DNA of 64,000 nucleotides, from contig JALSKC010000061.1 of NCBI GenBank assembly GCA_026989055.1, positions 62,001 to 126,000 of the forward strand, in the 5' to 3' direction. Below are positions 8,202 to 16,616 of this stretch, piece by piece. The first letter of the stretch is position 1; the number at the start of each line of letters is the position of its first letter. Origin of the DNA: Paracoccaceae bacterium. Lineage in GTDB: Bacteria; Pseudomonadota; Alphaproteobacteria; Rhodobacterales; Rhodobacteraceae. Under the pieces are notes generated by a model, which saw only the letters and a program-made list of their open reading frames with translations, was not told the origin of the DNA and made no database searches. The position numbers and the translations under genes were made by a program.

Positions 8202-9986
8202 CTAGAGGCCGAAGCTCGCATAGGGGATGAAGCGCACCGGGTCTCCGGGCCGGACATGGCGTGCGCCATCCGCCAGCTCGACCAGCCCGCCGGCCCAGGC
8301 AAGACCGCTGATTCGCCCCGATCCCTCGGAGGCGAACACCTCCACCCGGCCATCCGCCCCCAGGCGCGCCCGGAGGAACTCGCGCCGCCCCGGCTTCTTG
8401 CGCTTTTCGAACCCCGCCGGCAGATCGAACCCCTGCGGCTCGCTCCAGCCGGCCCCCGCCAGAACCGACATCGCCGGACGTGCGAAAAGCAGCGCGCAGA
8501 CGAAGGCCGCAACCGGATTACCGGGCAGGCCGAAAACCGGCACCCCCTTCCAGCTTGCCAGCGCCAGCGGCCGCCCCGGCTTGATCGCGATCCGCCAATG
8601 GTCGAGCCTGCCTTCCGCTCCCAGCAGGGCCGAGACATGATCCTCGTCCCCGCTCGAGGCTCCGCCCGAGGTCAGGATCACGTCAACCCGCGAAACCGCA
8701 TCGTCAAGGGCCGCGCGCAGCGCCGGGCGCTCGTCCGTCACATGGCCAAGGTCCACCGGCAGATGGCCCCACCGCTCGGCAAGCCCCAGCAGCATCGGCC
8801 GGTTGGCATCGAAGGTCTTCTCCGGCCCGACAGGACCATCGCCCGGCATCGCCAGCTCGTCTCCGGTCGAAAGCACCCCGACGCGCAACGGCTCGAACAC
8901 CCGGATCCGGGCGCAGCCGACAGCCGTCAGCAGCGCCAGGTGCTGCGGCCCGAGCCGGCTTCCCGCCGGCAGTGCCACCACCCCGGCCGCCAGATCCTCG
9001 CCGGCGGCACGCGCATTCGCCCCCGGCCGCACCGGCCCGCGAAAGGCGATCCGTCCTGCCCCGAGCGTCACGTCTTCCTGCATCACCACCGTATCCACCC
9101 CTTCCGGCAGCAGCGCCCCGGTGAGGATGCGCACCGCACTGCCGAAAGGCACCGCCCCGGCCAGGGGCGCCCCGGCGGCAGCCCTCCCCTCCACCAGCGG
9201 CAGGCTCCGGGGGCCTTCGCCTCCGGCCGCGGCATGGGCGAAGCCGTAGCCGTCCACCGCCGCGTTCGCCCCCGGCGGATTGGCCCGCCGGGACAGGGCA
9301 TCTTCGGCCAGAACCCGCCCCAGAGCCTCGGAAACCGGCATATCGCGGCTGGCGACCACGGGCTCCAGACGTTCGCGCAGCATCGACAGGGCTTCGTCCA
9401 CCGGCACCCAGTCCACCCCTTCGGGCAGGGCGAAACAGTCATCGCGCAACGTGCCGGGAGGGGCTGCCGGGGCCGGTTGCGGCCCGGCCTGTTCCAGCCC
9501 GACCCGATGCAGGATGAAATCCGCGATCGACCGCGTGTCGTCCAGATCGAAGCGCGGAACCGCCAGCCCCTCCAGCGCGACATCGCTGGCCACGGCGCAC
9601 ACGCTCGGATCGTCGGGCGCGATCAGCGGGTTCCCGGTCACGGAGCGGAAGGCCTCTATCTTCGGATGCCCGTCGCGCTTGAACCCCTCGACAAGCACCA
9701 GGTCGGCCGGTTCGAGCCGAGCCAGGAGCCGTTCCAGCGGAGGTTCCGGCGCTCCCCTGTTCTCGTGCATCAGCGCCCAGCGCCGCCGTGACGACAGGAG
9801 CACCTCCCGCGCGCCGGCCTCCCGGTGGCGGTAACTGTCCTTGCCCGGCTGATCGACATCGAAACCGTGGTGGGCATGTTTCACCGTGGAGACAGCGTAA
9901 CCGCGGCCGGAAATCTCTGCCACCAGCCGCTCCATCAGCCCGGTCTTGCCGGCATTCTTCCAGCCGACGACCCCGAATATCCTCAT
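8202..9986 (-). CDS. mobB-moeA: fused MobB / MoeA: MGD adaptor and molybdopterin molybdotransferase
   Basis: A 594-residue fusion. Residues 1 to about 165 are MobB, a GTP-binding adaptor for molybdenum cofactor guanylylation, with the P-loop GWKNAGKTG near residue 10. From about residue 190 it is MoeA, which inserts molybdate into adenylylated molybdopterin; visible motifs are NPPGANAAVDGYG, VRILTGALLPEGVDTVVMQED, STGDEL and LTSGGASSGDEDHV. The start at 9986 overlaps the mobA stop (ATGA); the longer upstream frame lies inside mobA. It is the last gene of the fdhD-mobA-mobB/moeA operon supplying cofactor to formate dehydrogenase-type enzymes. Confidence 0.93.
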   Translation of the reverse strand: MRIFGVVGWKNAGKTGLMERLVAEISGRGYAVSTVKHAHHGFDVDQPGKDSYRHREAGAREVLLSSRRRWALMHENRGAPEPPLERLLARLEPADLVLVEGFKRDGHPKIEAFRSVTGNPLIAPDDPSVCAVASDVALEGLAVPRFDLDDTRSIADFILHRVGLEQAGPQPAPAAPPGTLRDDCFALPEGVDWVPVDEALSMLRERLEPVVASRDMPVSEALGRVLAEDALSRRANPPGANAAVDGYGFAHAAAGGEGPRSLPLVEGRAAAGAPLAGAVPFGSAVRILTGALLPEGVDTVVMQEDVTLGAGRIAFRGPVRPGANARAAGEDLAAGVVALPAGSRLGPQHLALLTAVGCARIRVFEPLRVGVLSTGDELAMPGDGPVGPEKTFDANRPMLLGLAERWGHLPVDLGHVTDERPALRAALDDAVSRVDVILTSGGASSGDEDHVSALLGAEGRLDHWRIAIKPGRPLALASWKGVPVFGLPGNPVAAFVCALLFARPAMSVLAGAGWSEPQGFDLPAGFEKRKKPGRREFLRARLGADGRVEVFASEGSGRISGLAWAGGLVELADGARHVRPGDPVRFIPYASFGL

Positions 9987-10606
9987 CGCTGCATATCCCT
10001 GAACATCGCGCGGGCCGTTTCCAGATCGGCGGCCGTGTTCACGTTGAAGAAAGGATCGGCGCCGCCGGAGGCGAATACGGCCGAGGCCGCACCGTGGCGG
10101 TCGGTCCACTGCACCACCTTGCGCAGCCCGCCATCCAGCGCCCGGCGAAGATCCTCACGCAGCGCAACCGGCCACAACCCGAAGGTGGGGTGGCGCCGGG
10201 GGCCGCGCTCCGCCTCATCCGTCGCGGCCAGGACGACGCGGGCGCCCGAGCCGTCAGCCGCCGCCAGCAGCCGCGCCACCAGATCGGCGGGAAAGAAGGG
10301 CGTATCCGCCGCCACGCTGACAATCCGCTCCGCTCCCCGCTCCGCCGCCCAGTCGAGCCCGGCCAGCACCCCGGCCAGGGGGCCGGCGAAGCCGGGCACG
10401 CTGTCGGGCAGGACCGGCAGGCCGAAAGGCGCAAACCGGGCCGGGTCACCGTTGGCATTGAGCGCGACCGGGCCGGCCTGCGGGCGCAGCCGTTCGAGAA
10501 CGCAGCCCAGAACCGTCTGGCCGCCAAGGTCCAGCAGGCACTTGTCGCCGCCGCCCATGCGCCTGGCCTGGCCGCCGGCAAGGATGACCGCCGGAACCGC
10601 CTCCAT
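9983..10606 (-). CDS. mobA: molybdenum cofactor guanylyltransferase MobA
   Basis: A 207-residue nucleotidyltransferase that adds GMP to Mo-molybdopterin to make MGD. The N-terminal signature VILAGGQARRMGGGDK (about residues 7-22) is the GTP-binding loop, and GFAGPLAGVLAGLDWA and VAADTPFFP are further family motifs, the latter with the metal-binding Asp. The ATG overlaps the fdhD stop (ATGA) and its own stop overlaps the next start in the same way, so three genes are tightly coupled. Confidence 0.95.
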   Translation of the reverse strand: MEAVPAVILAGGQARRMGGGDKCLLDLGGQTVLGCVLERLRPQAGPVALNANGDPARFAPFGLPVLPDSVPGFAGPLAGVLAGLDWAAERGAERIVSVAADTPFFPADLVARLLAAADGSGARVVLAATDEAERGPRRHPTFGLWPVALREDLRRALDGGLRKVVQWTDRHGAASAVFASGGADPFFNVNTAADLETARAMFRDMQR

Positions 10607-11499
10607 CAGCGCGCGGCCTTGCGGCGGTGGCGCGGGTCCTCCTCGCCTACGGACGACAGATCGGCATCGCGTATCAGCCGCTCCTCGCCCGCCAGGCAGA
10701 TGAACCGCCGCCCGCGCAGCCGCCCGATCAGCGTCAGCCCCACCTGGCGGGCGATCTCCACCCCCCAGGCGGTGAAGCCCGAGCGCGAGGCCAGCACCGG
10801 AATACCCATCTGCGCCGTCTTGATCACCATCTCCGAGGTCAGCCGCCCGGTGGTGTAGAGGATCTTGTCCGACGCGCTGACCCCTTCACGCAGCATCCAG
10901 CCTCCCACCTTGTCCACCGCGTTGTGGCGGCCCACATCCTCCATGTAGACGAGCGGCCTGTCGCGCCGGCACAGGACCGTGCCGTGGATCGCACCGGCTT
11001 CGAGATACAGGCTCGGGGTGGTGTTGATCCGCTTTGCCAGCGCATAGAGCCAGCTCGTGCGCAGCTCGGCCGGCGGCAGGCGCACCCCCTCCAGCCCCTC
11101 CATCATGTCTCCGAAAACCGTGCCCACGGCACAGCCCGAGGTGCGGGTCTTCCGCTTCAGCTTTTCCTCGAAATCGGTCGGCTCGGAGGTGCGCACCACA
11201 ACGGTTCCGGTTTCCTCGTCGTGATCAATGGCCGTCACCTGACCGGCATCCTTCAGCATCCCCTGGTTGGCGAGGAAGCCGAGCGCCAGATACTCCGGGT
11301 AGTCGCCGATCGTCATTGCGGTGACGATTTCCTGCGCGTTGAGAAAGATCGTCAGCGGACGCTCCTCGACAACGGAAATCTCCTGCCGCGCGCCGTTCTG
11401 GTCGGTGCCGGAAACCTTCCGGGTCAACCGCGCGGCGGCCGGATCCGGCGCGATCAGGTAATCTTCCGGGCGGCCTTCCGTTCCGACTTCTGTCACCAT
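10606..11499 (-). CDS. fdhD: formate dehydrogenase accessory sulfurtransferase FdhD
   Basis: A 297-residue FdhD, which transfers sulfur from a cysteine desulfurase to the molybdenum site of formate dehydrogenase. Motifs include ERPLTIFLNAQEIVTAMTIG, YMEDVGRHNAVDKVGGW and LYTTGRLTSEMVIK. The active-site loop reads TSGCAVGTVFGD: one cysteine, where the E. coli enzyme has a CxxC pair. The start at 11499 follows GGGGAGGG by about six bases; the open frame upstream is Arg/Ala-rich noise. The formate dehydrogenase structural genes are not in view and would be expected upstream of the window's operon or elsewhere. Confidence 0.94.
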   Translation of the reverse strand: MVTEVGTEGRPEDYLIAPDPAAARLTRKVSGTDQNGARQEISVVEERPLTIFLNAQEIVTAMTIGDYPEYLALGFLANQGMLKDAGQVTAIDHDEETGTVVVRTSEPTDFEEKLKRKTRTSGCAVGTVFGDMMEGLEGVRLPPAELRTSWLYALAKRINTTPSLYLEAGAIHGTVLCRRDRPLVYMEDVGRHNAVDKVGGWMLREGVSASDKILYTTGRLTSEMVIKTAQMGIPVLASRSGFTAWGVEIARQVGLTLIGRLRGRRFICLAGEERLIRDADLSSVGEEDPRHRRKAAR

Positions 11500-11642
11500 G
11501 TGTGCCCTCCCCTGCCGAGCCCTGCCGCAAAACCCGGGACGGCGCTGCCGGTCGCCCGACTCTCCGGCCCGGGCCGATACGCCGATACTAGGCCCAAGGC
11601 GAACCGGCCGCCACCGCCTTCTTGCCCGGCCCGCATGGCGGA

Positions 11643-12302
11643 TCAGGCCGGTGGGGCATGCGCCCGGAGGCCACGCAGATACAGTGCCGGGGGCGCCTCG
11701 ATAACGCCGGAATTGTCGTCCGGGTCGGTGTCGCGCACGACTTTCCGGCGCACTTCGGGCAGCTGCCCGAAAGCGCGCGAAAGCTGTCTCGGGAACCAGG
11801 TCCGCGGCAGCGCCCCGAAGCCCGGCACATCGCGCAGGATCCCCGAGATCGCATAGGCACACTGCCCCTTGGGGGCCGCCCCCTGCTCCAGGGCCCGCTG
11901 CAGCGCGATGCGCGCCACTTCCGGCGTGACCTCGATTTCCTGGATCACCGTCCGGTAGCTTGTCCGGGTGTGGTAATCGACATAGAAATCGACGATCTCC
12001 GGCGACATGCCGAAATGCACGTCGTTGCGCTCGGGAAGCTGCGGATGATACCAGGTGCCGGCCGGATCGTAGAGAACCCGCTGATCGGCGTTGATCAGCA
12101 GCCCGCTGTGCGCCCCCGAACCGGTGCGGTTGTTGATGACGGTGAACAGCGTCAGACGGGGCGGGCCGTCATGGGCATAGGCGGCCCGGGCCACCTCGGC
12201 ATCCGAAGCCCATTTCGGCTCTGCGGGGCCGACGCAGCCGGCCACGAGGCCCGCGACCGTCGCCAGCAAGGCCAGCCGCCACGCGCGCAACAGACGCGCC
12301 AT
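11643..12302 (-). CDS. putative lipoprotein, conserved hypothetical
   Basis: A 219-residue protein with a lipoprotein signal: a basic start, hydrophobic core LALLATVAGLVAG and lipobox Cys at residue 23 (LVAGC). The remainder contains FTVINNRTGSGAHSGLLINADQRVLYDPAGTWYHP-like text, an H-S-G-L-L motif and an invariant-looking CAYAISGIL, reminiscent of cysteine/histidine hydrolase folds (NlpC-like), but I cannot assign a catalytic site. It is probably anchored to the periplasmic face of a membrane. It stands between fdhD and a small oxidase subunit gene, all on the minus strand. Confidence 0.8.
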   Translation of the reverse strand: MARLLRAWRLALLATVAGLVAGCVGPAEPKWASDAEVARAAYAHDGPPRLTLFTVINNRTGSGAHSGLLINADQRVLYDPAGTWYHPQLPERNDVHFGMSPEIVDFYVDYHTRTSYRTVIQEIEVTPEVARIALQRALEQGAAPKGQCAYAISGILRDVPGFGALPRTWFPRQLSRAFGQLPEVRRKVVRDTDPDDNSGVIEAPPALYLRGLRAHAPPA

Positions 12303-12317
12303 GCCCTTGCGCCGATC

Positions 12318-12452
12318 TCAGCCGTTCACGGCCGCCAGGAACAGCAGAAAGACGAGAATCAGGATAATCGCCCAGGTGACCGCCCTGACGAAGCCCGCGA
12401 AGGTCTTCTCGTGCTCCTCTATGTTCATCTTCCCGTGTTCGTGCTCAGCCAT
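12318..12452 (-). CDS. aa3-type cytochrome c oxidase subunit IV (44 aa)
   Basis: A 44-residue frame: a polar, His/Glu-rich start (MAEHEHGKMNIEEHEKTF), then one transmembrane helix (about residues 20-42, WAIILILVFLLFLAAV). This is the pattern of the bacterial aa3 oxidase subunit IV family (PF07835 type), a single-helix peripheral subunit of cytochrome c oxidase in alphaproteobacteria. The GFVRAVTW junction before the helix is typical. It stands alone, away from ctaCDE, which is usual. The stop lies 15 bases upstream of the lipoprotein start, so the two may be co-transcribed. Confidence 0.85.
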   Translation of the reverse strand: MAEHEHGKMNIEEHEKTFAGFVRAVTWAIILILVFLLFLAAVNG

Positions 12453-12610
12453 GGATCACCTGTCGTCGAATGTCACGCTCCCGAAGGGATTAGACGAAAA
12501 TCCGCCTCCTGTCACGTCCCCGCGACGCGCGAATCGGCCGCAGCCGGCCGCCCCTTCCGACAGCCCGGACTGCCGGCGCGCCCGGTGATGCGCACCGCCC
12601 GGCGCATCTC

Positions 12611-13531
12611 TCAACGGCTTTCCCAGACATCCAGGATGTAGCGGCTGGTCATCAGGTCGAGATGCGCACCGCCGCCGTTCTTGAACAGGGTGATCTCTGC
12701 GTCGCAAGTGCGGCGGAAACGCCCCGATGCGATGTCGTAGAAATCCGCCAGCACGTCATCGCGGGAAATCGCCCCGGTTCGCAACGGCTCGATCAGCTCG
12801 CCTATGTGCTCCAGCGTGGTATCGCGGCTGTCCACGAACAGCCGCGCGCGCGACAGCGCCGCATCGTCGGCCTCGCGCATGTCGGGGCGATAGGCACCGA
12901 TCAGATCCACATGCTGGCCCGGGCGCAGCCAGGAACCGAGGATCAGCGGCTCGGTGGCCATGGTCGCGCAGGTGATGATGTCGGCCGCGCGCACCGCCGC
13001 TTCCAGATCCGGGGCAACGGCGGTGTCGGGATGGTCCGCCGCCAGCGCCCGCGCCGAAGCTTCCGTCCGGCTCCAGACGCTGAAGGCAGCGTCGGGGAAC
13101 AGGCTGCCGTAGGCCTCGCGCAGGGAGCGCGCCACGGTACCTGCACCGACGATCAGGATCCGGCGGCTGTCGGGCCGGGCCAGCCGGCGCGCCGCCAGCA
13201 GGCTGTCGGCGGCGGTCTTCCAGCGGGTGACGAGGTGAAAGTCCAGCACCGCCTCCAGCATCCCGGTGGCATCGGAATAGAGAGCCACCCCGCCGTTCAC
13301 CGTCGGAGCACCGGCCGCCGCATTGCCCGGAAAGACCGTGGCCGACTTGACCGCGATTCCCAGCCCGTCGATCCAGGCCGCGCGCGACAGCAGCGTATCG
13401 CGGCCCCGGCGCAGGATGCTGTCGGAAATCTCCGCTCTCGGCAGCCGGTGCCCGGCTTCGAGCGCCGCGCCCAGATCCTGCCAGTCCAGCAGGGAATCGC
13501 ATTCGGCAAAGGGAATCATCTGCGGCATCAT
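12611..13531 (-). CDS. ornithine cyclodeaminase / mu-crystallin family protein
   Basis: A 306-residue NAD(P)-dependent protein of the ornithine cyclodeaminase/mu-crystallin superfamily, which includes pyrroline-2-carboxylate and other ketimine reductases. Visible features are the substrate-lid lysine segment GIAVKSATVFPGN (about 58-70), the Rossmann loop ILIVGAGTVARSL (about 124-136) and HVDLIGAYRPDMRE. Canonical ornithine cyclodeaminase function is not certain. Start codons at 13531 and 13528 are both possible; the first overlaps the HAD hydrolase stop (ATGA), implying coupling. Confidence 0.85.
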   Translation of the reverse strand: MMPQMIPFAECDSLLDWQDLGAALEAGHRLPRAEISDSILRRGRDTLLSRAAWIDGLGIAVKSATVFPGNAAAGAPTVNGGVALYSDATGMLEAVLDFHLVTRWKTAADSLLAARRLARPDSRRILIVGAGTVARSLREAYGSLFPDAAFSVWSRTEASARALAADHPDTAVAPDLEAAVRAADIITCATMATEPLILGSWLRPGQHVDLIGAYRPDMREADDAALSRARLFVDSRDTTLEHIGELIEPLRTGAISRDDVLADFYDIASGRFRRTCDAEITLFKNGGGAHLDLMTSRYILDVWESR

Positions 13532-14151
13532 GGGCGTATGTCTTCCTCCCCCAGCAGGCCCTCGGCCACCAGTCGCCGGGCCAGGGCCCGGCTGTGCTCG
13601 AACCGGTGCACCTGCCAGCCGCGTGCCCGTGCCGTGCTGATGTTGTCCGCCCGGTCATCCGTGAACAGGAGGGCCTGCGGGGCGTGGCCGGTTTCTGCTT
13701 CCAGATGGGCATAGATCGCCGGGTCCGGCTTCATCATCCGCAGTTCCCCCGAGACGAAGCGGCGGTCGAATTCCAGCAGGAACGGGTAGCGCCGCTCGGC
13801 GATCTGCATCGTCTGGACGCCGAAATTCGTCAGCGCATAGACGGGGATCCCCCGCGCCTTCAGCGCCCGCAAAAGATCGGTCGTCAAGCTCATCTCGGGG
13901 GCTGCCATCTCGGGCCAGAGCCGTTCCCAGAGCATGATCTCGTCATGCCACTCCGGATGGGCGGCGGCCTTGTCACGGACCGCCTGGTGAAAGTTCTCGC
14001 CCATGTCGATCCGGTCGTTCATCTCCCACAGATCGACCTCGGCGAACAGCGCCCGCCGCCGTGCGCTTCCGATCGCCCGGTCGAAGGCGCCTTCCGGGTC
14101 CCAGTGCAACAGCACCCTGCCGATGTCGAAGACCACGGCTTCAACCGTCAT
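13528..14151 (-). CDS. HAD family hydrolase (2-haloacid dehalogenase-like)
   Basis: A 207-residue HAD phosphatase-like protein. Motif I is VVFDIGRVLLHWD (residues 6-18), but the second Asp of the usual DxD is replaced by Gly (D-I-G), as in dehalogenase/YihX-type members. Motif II is ALTNFG, motif III the Lys of MMKPDPAIY, and motif IV LFTDDRADN. The start at 14151 was chosen because upstream residues overlap the yaiI gene and lack family features. It overlaps yaiI by 11 bases and the next gene by four. Confidence 0.88.
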   Translation of the reverse strand: MTVEAVVFDIGRVLLHWDPEGAFDRAIGSARRRALFAEVDLWEMNDRIDMGENFHQAVRDKAAAHPEWHDEIMLWERLWPEMAAPEMSLTTDLLRALKARGIPVYALTNFGVQTMQIAERRYPFLLEFDRRFVSGELRMMKPDPAIYAHLEAETGHAPQALLFTDDRADNISTARARGWQVHRFEHSRALARRLVAEGLLGEEDIRP

Positions 14152-14608
14152 CCGGCGCCTCCCGCATGGCCTTCCGCACCGCGCCTTCCAGCGCATCGAG
14201 AAACCGCGCCCGGTCCGCTTTCGAGAACGCCCTGCCACTGCCCCGGCGGAACGGATCGGCAGCACGCAGCCCGGCCATCAGATCACGCATCGCCAGCGCG
14301 TTGCCCATGTTGTTTCGCGCAAGCGCGGTCCCGTCCGGCCGCAGCACCCGCGCGCCGGCCCCAAGGCACCTTGCCGCCAGCGGGATGTCGGCGGTCACCA
14401 CCACATCGCCCGGCCCGGCGCGTCCGGCGATCCACTCGTCGGCGGCATCCGGCCCCCCGGGCACGAAAACCGTTTTCACCAGAGAGTTGCGCGAGGGGCG
14501 CAACCCGCCATCGGAGACGAGGAACAGCAGCATCCCGTGACGGGTGGCAACCCGCTCCGCTTCGACCCGCACCGGGCAGGCATCGGCATCCACATGGATC
14601 ACGCCCAT
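14141..14608 (-). CDS. YaiI/YqxD family protein (UPF0178, DUF188)
   Basis: A 155-residue protein opening MGVIHVDADACPV, the characteristic D-A-D-A-C-P signature of the YaiI/YqxD family, with VTADIPLAARCLGAGA and a C-terminal FLDALEGAVRKA helix. The family has a PIN-like fold and no established function. The ATG lies inside the end of the S-formylglutathione hydrolase gene (10-base overlap), so translation is likely coupled. Confidence 0.92.
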   Translation of the reverse strand: MGVIHVDADACPVRVEAERVATRHGMLLFLVSDGGLRPSRNSLVKTVFVPGGPDAADEWIAGRAGPGDVVVTADIPLAARCLGAGARVLRPDGTALARNNMGNALAMRDLMAGLRAADPFRRGSGRAFSKADRARFLDALEGAVRKAMREAPDDG

Positions 14609-15429
14609 AGCGCTTCGGCGTGGAAATTCACATGCTCCTCCATGAAACTCGCCACGAAGAAATAGCTGTGATCATAGCCCTTCCGGATGCGGAAGGCCCC
14701 TTCCTGCCGGCGTGTCGCCATCGCCCGGGCCAGCGTTTCCGGGCGCAGCAGTTCGAGAAACTGGTCGTCTGCGCCCTGATCCACCAGCACCGGCCCCTCG
14801 AATCCTTTTTCTTCCATCACCCGCGAGGCATCGTGGCGCGCCCATGTGCCTTCATCTTCGCCCAGGTAGGCACGCAGCTGCTTGCGCCCCCAGTCGGAGC
14901 CGGTGGGGTTGCAGATCGGCGCGAAGGCGGAAACCGAGCGGAACCGCCCCGGATGCGCCATCGCCAGCGTCAGCGCCCCGTGCCCGCCCATGGAATGGCC
15001 GCAGATCGCCTGCCGCTCGCGCTCGAGCGGAAATTCGGCGAACAGAAGCTCCGGCAGATCGTTGGCCACATAGTCCCACATCCGGAAATGCGGCGCCCAG
15101 GGCTTCTCGGTCGCGTTCACATAGAAGCCGGCGCCCTGCCCCAGGTCGTAATCCTCGTGATCCGCCACGTCCGCGCCACGGGGCGAGGTATCGGGGAACA
15201 CCAGCGCGATACCCTGCTCGGCCGCCCAGCCCTGGGCGCCGGCCTTCACCATCGCGTTTTCATGGGTGCAGGTCAGCCCCGACAGGTACCAGAGCACCGG
15301 CACCGGCCCGTCGGCCGCCTCGGCCGGCAGGAACAGGCCGAAGGTCATTTCGGTGCCGGTGGCTTCCGAGGCATGGGCATAGACCCCCTGCACTCCCCCG
15401 AAACAGCGATTTTCCGAAACTGTCCGCAC
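14599..15429 (-). CDS. fghA: S-formylglutathione hydrolase
   Basis: A 276-residue esterase-fold enzyme that hydrolyses S-formylglutathione to formate and glutathione, the second step of formaldehyde detoxification. The nucleophile elbow is CGHSMGGHGAL, the acid is in VDQGADDQFL and the histidine in GYDHSYFF. The GTG at 15429 was chosen: GGGAGG sits six bases upstream, the protein then begins VRTVSENRCFGG, and the length is canonical. An in-frame ATG at 15489 lacks a ribosome-binding site. The partner dehydrogenase gene (frmA) is 3.6 kb upstream on the same strand, with four genes between. Confidence 0.95.
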   Translation of the reverse strand: MRTVSENRCFGGVQGVYAHASEATGTEMTFGLFLPAEAADGPVPVLWYLSGLTCTHENAMVKAGAQGWAAEQGIALVFPDTSPRGADVADHEDYDLGQGAGFYVNATEKPWAPHFRMWDYVANDLPELLFAEFPLERERQAICGHSMGGHGALTLAMAHPGRFRSVSAFAPICNPTGSDWGRKQLRAYLGEDEGTWARHDASRVMEEKGFEGPVLVDQGADDQFLELLRPETLARAMATRRQEGAFRIRKGYDHSYFFVASFMEEHVNFHAEALWA

Positions 15430-15500
15430 CCTGCGCCTCCCGTTCTCACTTTCCCCGTTCACACTGTCTTGCTGCGGGTTTCCCTGCATCACCGATGTTT

Positions 15501-16433
15501 TCACATGTTCCCGCCAAGAAGGGCAATCACGAAAGACACGCTCACGATCGAGATCACGGTCGAAACCAGAATCGCGCTCGACACCCGCTGCGGCGCGACC
15601 CGGTAGTGCTGCGCGAGAATATAGACATTGCCGGCCACCGGCAGCGCCGCAGCCGCGATGATGACCCGGGCGGAAAAGCCCTCGGCCCCGACCAGGACCA
15701 GAAGCGCGAAAGCCACTGCCAGAGGGTGCAGCACCAGCTTGCAGCCGCTCAACCACAGGGCGACGCGGAAGCGCTCGGCCGATTTCGTCGCCAGCGAAGC
15801 GCCGATGGCAAACAGCGCCCCCGGCGTTGCCGCAGCACCGAGGATTTCCAGAAACGCCGCTGCCGGGGCCGGAACCGGAAGCGCCAGGCGCGACCAGGCC
15901 AGCCCGAGCGCCAGAGACATGATCATCGGATTCCGCACCAGCCCCAGCCCCACCGTGCGCAGCACCCCGACCGACAGGCGGCCATCGCGCGAGCCGGCGA
16001 TCAGGATCACGATCAGACTGCCGAAAACGATCAGATCCGCCGAAAGGACCAGCATCACCGGCCCCACCGCGGCCTCGCCCAGAAGCAGTGCCAGCATCGG
16101 CAGCCCGAGGAACCCGACATTGCCGATCACCGCGCATTGTGCCTCTACCGCCGCCTCTTCCAGCCCGCGCCCGCGAAACAGGGCAACTGCCGTTGCCAGC
16201 AGATAGACGGCGGCGGACGCTCCCAGATAGGCCCCGACCAGCCGCCAGTCGAACACATCCTCCAGCGACAGGTTGGCGGCAAAGCGGAAAATCATCGCCG
16301 ACAACGCGAAATAGAACACGAATTTCGTCAGATGCGCCGTGGCTTCCTCGGAAAAGAAGCCGCTGCGCCCGGCGCCGTAACCGACTCCGATCAGCGCGAA
16401 GAACGGAAGCGTCTCGACGAATACCGAAAGCAT
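15501..16433 (-). CDS. AEC family transporter (auxin efflux carrier type)
   Basis: A 310-residue integral membrane protein with about ten hydrophobic helices in two halves, starting MLSVFVETLPFFALIGVGYGAG. The family signatures GNVGFLGLPML (about residue 103) and the second-half RNPMIMSLALGL and PGALFAIGASLA are present. AEC proteins carry malate, malonate or other small anions; the substrate here is unknown. Its gene ends 72 bases before the S-formylglutathione hydrolase start. Confidence 0.92.
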   Translation of the reverse strand: MLSVFVETLPFFALIGVGYGAGRSGFFSEEATAHLTKFVFYFALSAMIFRFAANLSLEDVFDWRLVGAYLGASAAVYLLATAVALFRGRGLEEAAVEAQCAVIGNVGFLGLPMLALLLGEAAVGPVMLVLSADLIVFGSLIVILIAGSRDGRLSVGVLRTVGLGLVRNPMIMSLALGLAWSRLALPVPAPAAAFLEILGAAATPGALFAIGASLATKSAERFRVALWLSGCKLVLHPLAVAFALLVLVGAEGFSARVIIAAAALPVAGNVYILAQHYRVAPQRVSSAILVSTVISIVSVSFVIALLGGNM

Positions 16434-16532
16434 GAGCGCCGCTTAGCACGGCGCCGGGCGAGGGGCCAGCGAATGCCGCCGCAAGGCCGACAGGGGGAAA
16501 GCCCGGAGGAAGGCCCGGAGCGGGAAGAACGC

Positions 16533-16559
16533 GCTCTCCCGCCTCTCCCGCCTCTCCCG
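16533..16559. repeat. 9-bp tandem repeat, three units
   Basis: Units GCTCTCCCG, CCTCTCCCG, CCTCTCCCG follow one another in the gap between mbfA and the AEC transporter gene. On the minus strand this reads as repeated GGGAGAGG. It is a simple low-complexity array; no function is evident. Confidence 0.7.
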
Positions 16560-16616
16560 CACCCTCGCAGACGCGCCCGGAACGGCAGGCGCAGACAGGC
16601 CCGGCAACCGCCCCGC

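Noticed and set aside
11500-11862. 121-codon N-terminal extension of FdhD
   Set aside because: The extension overlaps the lipoprotein gene, has no family features, and the start at 11499 has GGGGAGGG in front of it.
16533-16559. 9-bp repeat as a phase-variation element
   Set aside because: Only three units, outside any coding frame; slippage would not alter a reading frame and no promoter spacing depends on it as far as can be seen.
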